From Pavlovales sp. CCMP2436 (taxonomy: Eukaryota; Haptophyta; Pavlovophyceae; Pavlovales), in assembly GCA_026770615.1 (NCBI GenBank), contig MU631418.1, positions 196,384-206,971 on the forward strand: 10,588 nucleotides of DNA. The letters are read 5' to 3'. Under the pieces are notes generated by a model. The model was not told the DNA's origin and did not search any database. It saw only the letters and a program-made list of their open reading frames with translations. Below are positions 7,164-10,588 of this stretch, one piece after another; position 1 is the first letter of the stretch; each line of letters begins with the position of its first letter. The translations under genes and the position numbers were made by a program.

Positions 7164-7239
7164 CAATCTCGCTTGGAGTGTAATGATAATTACAATTGTT
7201 TTTTTGTTGTTGTTGTTTTTATGAGTATCCACTTCCCCT
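7164..7239 (-). promoter_or_regulatory. AT-rich spacer upstream of the GIY-YIG gene
   Basis: This 76-nt gap between the capsid stop (7242-7240) and the GIY-YIG ATG is much more AT-rich than its surroundings. Read on the minus strand it has repeated AAC triplets, a run of A and AATTGTAATTATCATTA. It is a natural place for a capsid-gene end and a GIY-YIG/lipase promoter, although no defined motif is shared with another gene in the window. Confidence 0.35.
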
Positions 7240-7902
7240 CTAGGCGTCGAATGTGATCGCGCCGTTGGCAAAAACAAGGGTCTTCTCCATCTGCACGAAG
7301 GCGTCAAGACGAATCGCACTGGTCTGGGCTGTCCCCAAGTTCATCTCTAAAATGATAGTGCTGTCAACGAGGAGACCGTCACCCATAACCTCGGTCATCG
7401 GGAAGCACTGCAGTGAGACACCGATCACAAAGGCTGTGGAAAGATAATCAGCGGCAGAAACACATCTGCGCGCTGTAGACTCCGAAAGCTGCATGCCTAG
7501 AGCCCTCATGAGCTCCATGCGTGATTCTGCACCAGCGGTGACGTATGATGATGGAATAATCGTTGATCCGATTCGGAATCTATATGAAACATTTCCGACA
7601 ACATCTCTGCCCGTGAAACGATCCAAATTGAACACACCAAGAGCATCCAAGTTTGCCGTTTTGCGAATGGCCACGAAGATCGCGGTGGCCGATTTCGCTC
7701 GCACCGCGATCGGCATACAAACTTAGTTGGATCCCGCTGCAACTGAGGTCGACGTCTGGACGAAATCAACACACGGGACCGATATGACGCCCCCTAGATC
7801 CATAACCATTTTCCGCTCGACATTCGGGTCAATACGGACATACGAAACCCACACACGCCTACGTTTTAGTGCGATACACCGTACCACGGCGTCCCTCGCC
7901 CG
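7240..7902 (-). pseudogene. Major capsid protein, C-terminal half, with in-frame TAA and lost 5' part
   Basis: This is probably the major capsid protein of a PLV/virophage-type virion (double jelly-roll). The intact frame from ATG 7716 gives 158 residues: IAVRAKSATAIFVAIRK, then SYRFRIGSTIIPSSYV with ELMRALG after it, a middle stretch, and a closing strand LDAFVQMEKTLVFANGAI. The [RQ]FRIGS.xxPS segment followed by a short helix, and the final hydrophobic strand with an aromatic or Met and a Glu, are typical of the C-terminal jelly roll in PLV capsids. The same frame continues upstream of a TAA at 7725-7723 with 59 more protein-like codons (RRRVWVSYVRIDPNVERKMV...), ending at a TAG at 7905-7903. 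A full protein should have several hundred more residues, but the ATPase occupies that DNA on the other strand. It is therefore truncated and interrupted, by mutation or assembly error. Confidence 0.6.
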
Positions 7903-8529
7903 CTACTCAAGAACCACAGCTTTATAGCTTTTATCGGACCGCCACGTAGTGGGAAAAGCAGTCTCAGCACCGCGTTTTTAACCCAGCAGCATCCACCCAT
8001 TTTCGTCAATCAATTCAATCGCGTGTTCGTACTCGTGCCTCAGGGATCGTTCGAGTCGATGAAGGACAACCTATTCAAGGATCATCACTCACTCGCACAT
8101 GACTTTAATAGCGAGATTCTTAGTGAAATCATTGCTTGCTGCGAGGTGTCGGCAAAGGCGGGCAAGGAGAGTCTGCTGCTCATTGATGATTTTATGACCT
8201 TGTTGAAGGACTCTTCGTTGAGAAAGCAACTCGAGCGAACGATCGCAAATCGTCGTCATTTGAAGCTTTCCGTGTGGGTCATTTCTCAAACTTTTAATGC
8301 ACTGCCACTCAGCACGCGCAAACTGCTCTCACACATCGCGCTGTTCAAATCAGCAAATTTGAAGGAGATCGAGAATATTCGGTCAGAGCTTGTACCCCGC
8401 TCGCGAGAGGAGTTTGATCTTATTTACCGACATGTTTTCAAGGCGGGCGGTGACCCTCACGCATTCATGTGGATCGATGTCGGGTCTGGTGAGATCTACA
8501 ATAGGTTTTCAAGATTGGTTGTAACTTAA
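7903..8529 (+). CDS. Genome-packaging ATPase (A32 / FtsK-HerA type), N-terminus incomplete
   Basis: This would be the ATPase that pumps genomic DNA into the capsid, the most conserved morphogenesis gene of PLVs, virophages and giant viruses. Walker A is IGPPRSGKSS (7933-7962). Walker B is SLLLIDDF (Asp codons 8185-8190), about 80 residues later, as usual for the A32 group. A sensor-like WVISQTFNALP follows, then a C-terminal region with RSREEFDLIYRHVF and HAFMWID, and a normal stop at 8529. The frame is open back to a TAG at 7867-7869. It contains LLKNHSFIAFIG, the expected lead-in to the P-loop, but no ATG before Walker A; the first candidate GTG (8023) lies after the P-loop. The 5' end is thus lost or displaced, and the preceding DNA encodes the capsid fragment on the other strand. 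About 209 codons remain of a family usually near 230-300 residues. Confidence 0.8.
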   Translation, partial: LLKNHSFIAFIGPPRSGKSSLSTAFLTQQHPPIFVNQFNRVFVLVPQGSFESMKDNLFKDHHSLAHDFNSEILSEIIACCEVSAKAGKESLLLIDDFMTLLKDSSLRKQLERTIANRRHLKLSVWVISQTFNALPLSTRKLLSHIALFKSANLKEIENIRSELVPRSREEFDLIYRHVFKAGGDPHAFMWIDVGSGEIYNRFSRLVVT

Positions 8530-8555
8530 AAAAAAATGACAAGCACCATTACAGC

Positions 8556-9853
8556 ATGACGCACTTTGCTAATCACGAAAAATACGGCGATCAATTTATG
8601 AACCCGTATGCGATCAAGCCTTCCGACACTCGGCCACGCTCTACCTTCTACTCTACCCCAGACGGAAATCCATATGTCGGGGCTATGTTTCGACTTTGGC
8701 CGTCCAAGGACATGTGGACTGGGGTACAACTCGACAAGTCATCAGTGAAACTCACTTTGCATAAAGAACCTATTCTTATCGACTATAGCGTTCCCATGCC
8801 TGAATCTGCCCCGGAGCCTTACAGAAGCGAGCTTACTATATTAAACGTTGGATACGGCATACCAGAAGTGACGATCACATCGGACCCGTCCCTCAAGAAC
8901 TATATCAGCCTGCGCGACGCTCCGTTTCTTGCTCAAAGGCTTTCAATGGGAATTCAACCTGCCGCATTCGAGGGAGCACGTGCGGTTGACGCCACGGGCT
9001 TTGTCGCACCGAGTCAGCTGAGTATGAATCTTGCCGGATCTGTCACTGCACCTCCGACGTACATCGTCCAGCAAGTTCCGAGTGCTCGTCAGATTTTCAA
9101 TCCAATGGCACCGGCGATATCATCGGTTGCAGTGCCTAAAATACCGATCACTACCCAAGCCGCCGGTCCGAGAGCATCGCCGGCGACACCGATTAGGGGG
9201 AGCAGGAAGTCTCCGTCGACATCGTCTAAACCCATCGAAGAGGCTATGACTATCACCGGTGTTCCTGTAATACAATCAAATCCGCATCCTTCAACGTACG
9301 TGAGCGGTGAAGACCCAGAGGCCGTTAGTGTTCTTGCAAGGGCTGCTGAGATGTCCGCTGTGAGTGAGTCGGATGAGGTTGCGCACCTAAATCACAGGCG
9401 CCTGCATGGGTCGAGCTGCAACGTCCGACCTTGCGCGCGGTCGATCTTCTCGCAGTCAAAAACCTAACACAATTCATAGCTGACACACGTTACCAGTACC
9501 GCCTAAGCTATCTGGCGAATGCACAAATTCCTCCGACCAGGTACTCTCTAACTTTCATCAGTCTGACCGCTGTGCGCAACCTCGTGATTAGCGAGTACAA
9601 TATCCAAAAAGCAAGACAGCTTCACGAGCAGGATGCTCTTCAGACGATCGCGAGTCGCTTTAAACAGAGCGGCAAGGCAAAAAGCATCGACCAGAAACGT
9701 ATAGACGACGCCCTTTTGTTGGCCACGGAAAAGAGAACCAAGGCCGCTGCGCTTCGGAAGCAGCAACGACAGGAGGCCGCGGCAAGGAAGACCATTGCCG
9801 ACACGCTTACGGGATTCGTCGCGCAGCGTCGGGGCCGTGAAGCACCACCGTAG
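8556..9853 (+). CDS. Possible structural protein downstream of the ATPase, frame-broken at 9360-9397
   Basis: I do not recognise a family. ATG 8556 follows the ATPase stop by 26 nt, after an A-run. The N-terminal 110 or so residues look folded and beta-rich (DGNPYVGAMFRLWPSKDMW, then ELTILNVGYGIPEVTI). They are followed by a long Pro/Ser/Thr/Ala-rich, probably disordered linker. Frame 3 decays after about 9360 and stops at 9467, while frame 2 opens at 9377 with APAWVELQRPTLRAVDLLAV and runs to TAG 9853. That part is helical and very Lys/Arg/Gln/Ala-rich (KRTKAAALRKQQRQEAAARK), a likely coiled coil or DNA-binding tail. Removing 9360-9397 (38 nt) gives about 419 residues in one frame. Position next to the packaging ATPase suggests a virion or morphogenesis protein; this is inference only. 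Confidence 0.55.
9360..9397 (+). other. Candidate 38-nt GT-AG intron (or indel site)
   Basis: GCT|GTGAGT is a perfect match to the core eukaryotic donor. CCTAAAT lies 14-8 nt before the acceptor ATCACAG|GCG and could be the branch site. The length (2 modulo 3), phase 0 and position exactly restore the frame between MSA and APAWVELQ. A nested 20-nt alternative (9378-9397, GAG|GTTGCG) also restores the frame. Of the three candidates in the window this has the best splice-site sequence. Confidence 0.45.
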
Positions 9854-10056
9854 AGTCTATCGTGATCGTCAATTATGAGCATTCACGGTTGAAGCGCACG
9901 ATCCAAAATGACTTGCGCACGGCATTGTTGCTCGCTCCTAAAGGAGTATGGCTCCAGTGCTTTCACAAGGTGCGCTCTTTTTTCGATCTGAGCCGTCCGG
10001 CTATGGAGAATCAATTTCAGTATTTTTTTTTGATTTACAAAACCATCTCTCTGTAA
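9841..10056 (+). CDS. Short frame of doubtful status, possible remnant
   Basis: A frame open from 9841 (stop at 9838-9840) to 10056 encodes SRLKRTIQNDLRTALLLAPK followed by GVWLQCFHKVRSFFDLSRPA, which reads like an amphipathic helical protein piece, then an AT-rich hydrophobic end (FQYFFLIYKTISL). The only early start is GTG 9862, unusual for a eukaryotic virus; the sole ATG (10003) lies late. It follows the previous gene almost without a gap. It could be a 5'-truncated remnant, a missed exon or chance. Confidence 0.25.
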   Translation, partial: STTVESIVIVNYEHSRLKRTIQNDLRTALLLAPKGVWLQCFHKVRSFFDLSRPAMENQFQYFFLIYKTISL

Positions 10057-10380
10057 TTCTCAGATTATTTTTTAGAACTCTCTATAAAAGAAGTATATGT
10101 AAATAAAGTCACTAAAGACCGAGCGGGAAAAGCCGTCCTGGCCCATTTACGATCGTGCACTTCGACCGTGTACGATCTTAGATCGTGTGTGTTTTCTACT
10201 CTGAAAAAAAGATGGACTCCGAACCACCCCCCTTTTAAAAAATGATGGCGGCAAAATGACGTGAGCGACTCCGGACGGGACGGCAAAGGACGGGGAGGCT
10301 CGTTGATGGCTCGGTGGGCTGGTGGAGCTCGGCGGCGGCGGCCCCTTGCCCCCTCGGCGGCCTGGTGCGATTGCGTCGGG
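10057..10380. other. Right-hand non-coding region with regulatory-looking motifs
   Basis: No convincing gene lies here. The first part is AT-rich and contains TATAAAAG at 10083-10090 and AATAAA at 10102-10107, the latter possibly a polyadenylation signal for plus-strand genes. A cluster of ACGATC/GATCGT palindromes follows at 10149-10186. From about 10240 the composition changes abruptly to G/C-rich sequence with GGCGGC runs, leading into the tandem repeat. The minus frame across 10286-10065 has low-complexity, unconvincing content. Confidence 0.45.
10149..10186. repeat. Cluster of ACGATC/GATCGT palindromes
   Basis: ACGATCGT at 10149-10156 is a perfect palindrome. ACGATCT-T-AGATCGT at 10172-10186 is a perfect 7-bp inverted repeat around one base. 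The half-site ACGATC/GATCGT thus occurs four times in 38 bases. It could bind a dimeric protein, form a small hairpin or lie near an element end. Confidence 0.7.
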
Positions 10381-10499
10381 TTCCGCGGCGAGTTCGTGAT
10401 GTGCGCTTCCGCGGCGGGTTCGTGATGTGCGCTTCCGCGGCGGGTTCGTGATGTGCGCTTCCGCGGCGGGTTCGTGATGTGCGCTTTCGCGGCGGGTTC
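10381..10499. repeat. 26-bp tandem repeat, four full copies plus a partial fifth
   Basis: Units start at 10381, 10407, 10433 and 10459, each beginning TTCCGCGGCG and ending TTCGTGATGTGCGC. Copy 1 differs by one base (A for G at position 11), and a partial fifth copy from 10485 starts TTTCGCGG and runs into the poly-C tail. Copies are directly adjacent without spacers. It is a minisatellite, from host flank or a terminal array. Confidence 0.9.
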
Positions 10500-10588
10500 C
10501 CCCCCCCCCCTTTCCCCCCCCCCCCCCCCCCCCCCCGCCCCCCCCCCCCCCCCCCCCCCCCCTGTCCCCCCCCCCCCCCCCCCCCCCC
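10499..10588. other. Poly-C tail, probable sequencing or assembly artefact
   Basis: The last 90 bases are almost pure C with isolated T and G, running to the contig end. This is what appears when an assembler extends into poly-G reads from two-colour sequencing chemistry, seen from the other strand. A biological C-tract cannot be excluded, but it should not be read as a telomere or terminal repeat. Confidence 0.75.

Noticed and set aside
619..7725. Reassigned stop codons (alternative genetic code)
   Set aside because: The two in-frame stops within protein-like sequence differ (TGA near 620, TAA near 7724), and TAA, TAG and TGA all serve as normal ends elsewhere in the window.
7727..7927. A plus-strand 66-codon frame between capsid and ATPase
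   Set aside because: It needs a TTG start, is Thr/Arg-rich, and is antisense to the protein-like capsid readthrough.
10381..10499. CRISPR array
   Set aside because: The 26-bp units are directly adjacent with no spacers, and there are no cas genes.
1..10588. Terminal inverted repeats of a Polinton-like element
   Set aside because: The left end and the reverse complement of the right end share only short CGAACCC-type words, not an extended match.

Overview
The window looks like one complete metagenomic or genome-survey contig carrying a degraded or poorly assembled Polinton-like virus (PLV) or related virophage-type element of a eukaryotic microbe. The assignment rests on three recognisable parts. 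They are the C-terminal half of a double jelly-roll-type major capsid protein (minus strand, 7240-7902), an A32/FtsK-HerA-type genome-packaging ATPase with Walker A and Walker B (plus strand, about 7903-8529), and a small family-A-like 'TVpol' palm region (plus strand, about 4056-4565). A GHSLGG lipase and a GIY-YIG/T5orf172-type protein, both recurrent accessory genes of such elements, lie next to the capsid gene. No tRNA, rRNA, CRISPR array, integrase or terminal inverted repeat is visible.

Layout. Positions 1-360 are GC-rich and repetitive. Positions 361-789 (minus) hold a protein remnant interrupted by TGA. Positions 790-1122 are proline-coding GC-rich repeats. Positions 1123-3668 (plus) encode a large unrecognised protein with one frame break near 2446-2471. 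Positions 3632-4565 (plus) encode the TVpol-like part, with a frame break between 3965 and 4035. Three small unrecognised plus-strand genes follow (4637-5125, 5140-5505, 5471-5785); the middle one ends in a CaaX-like box. Convergent to them on the minus strand is a capsid > GIY-YIG > lipase cluster (7902 down to 5917). The ATPase starts head-to-head against the capsid fragment, and a frame-broken possible structural protein (8556-9853) follows it. The right end (10057-10588) holds palindromes, a 26-bp tandem repeat and a poly-C tail that is probably a sequencing artefact.

How it fits together. Capsid and ATPase would form the morphogenesis module; the TVpol-like protein and perhaps the large upstream protein would form the replication module; lipase and GIY-YIG protein would be accessory. 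The element is damaged or mis-assembled: the capsid has an in-frame TAA, and capsid and ATPase are both cut off at their N-terminal sides at the same point near 7903. Three frame breaks can each be repaired by removing a short segment that begins GTGAG and ends AG (26, 70 and 38 nt, all phase 0). Very short spliceosomal introns are therefore a real alternative to indels. All homology statements come from reading motifs by eye, without any database search.
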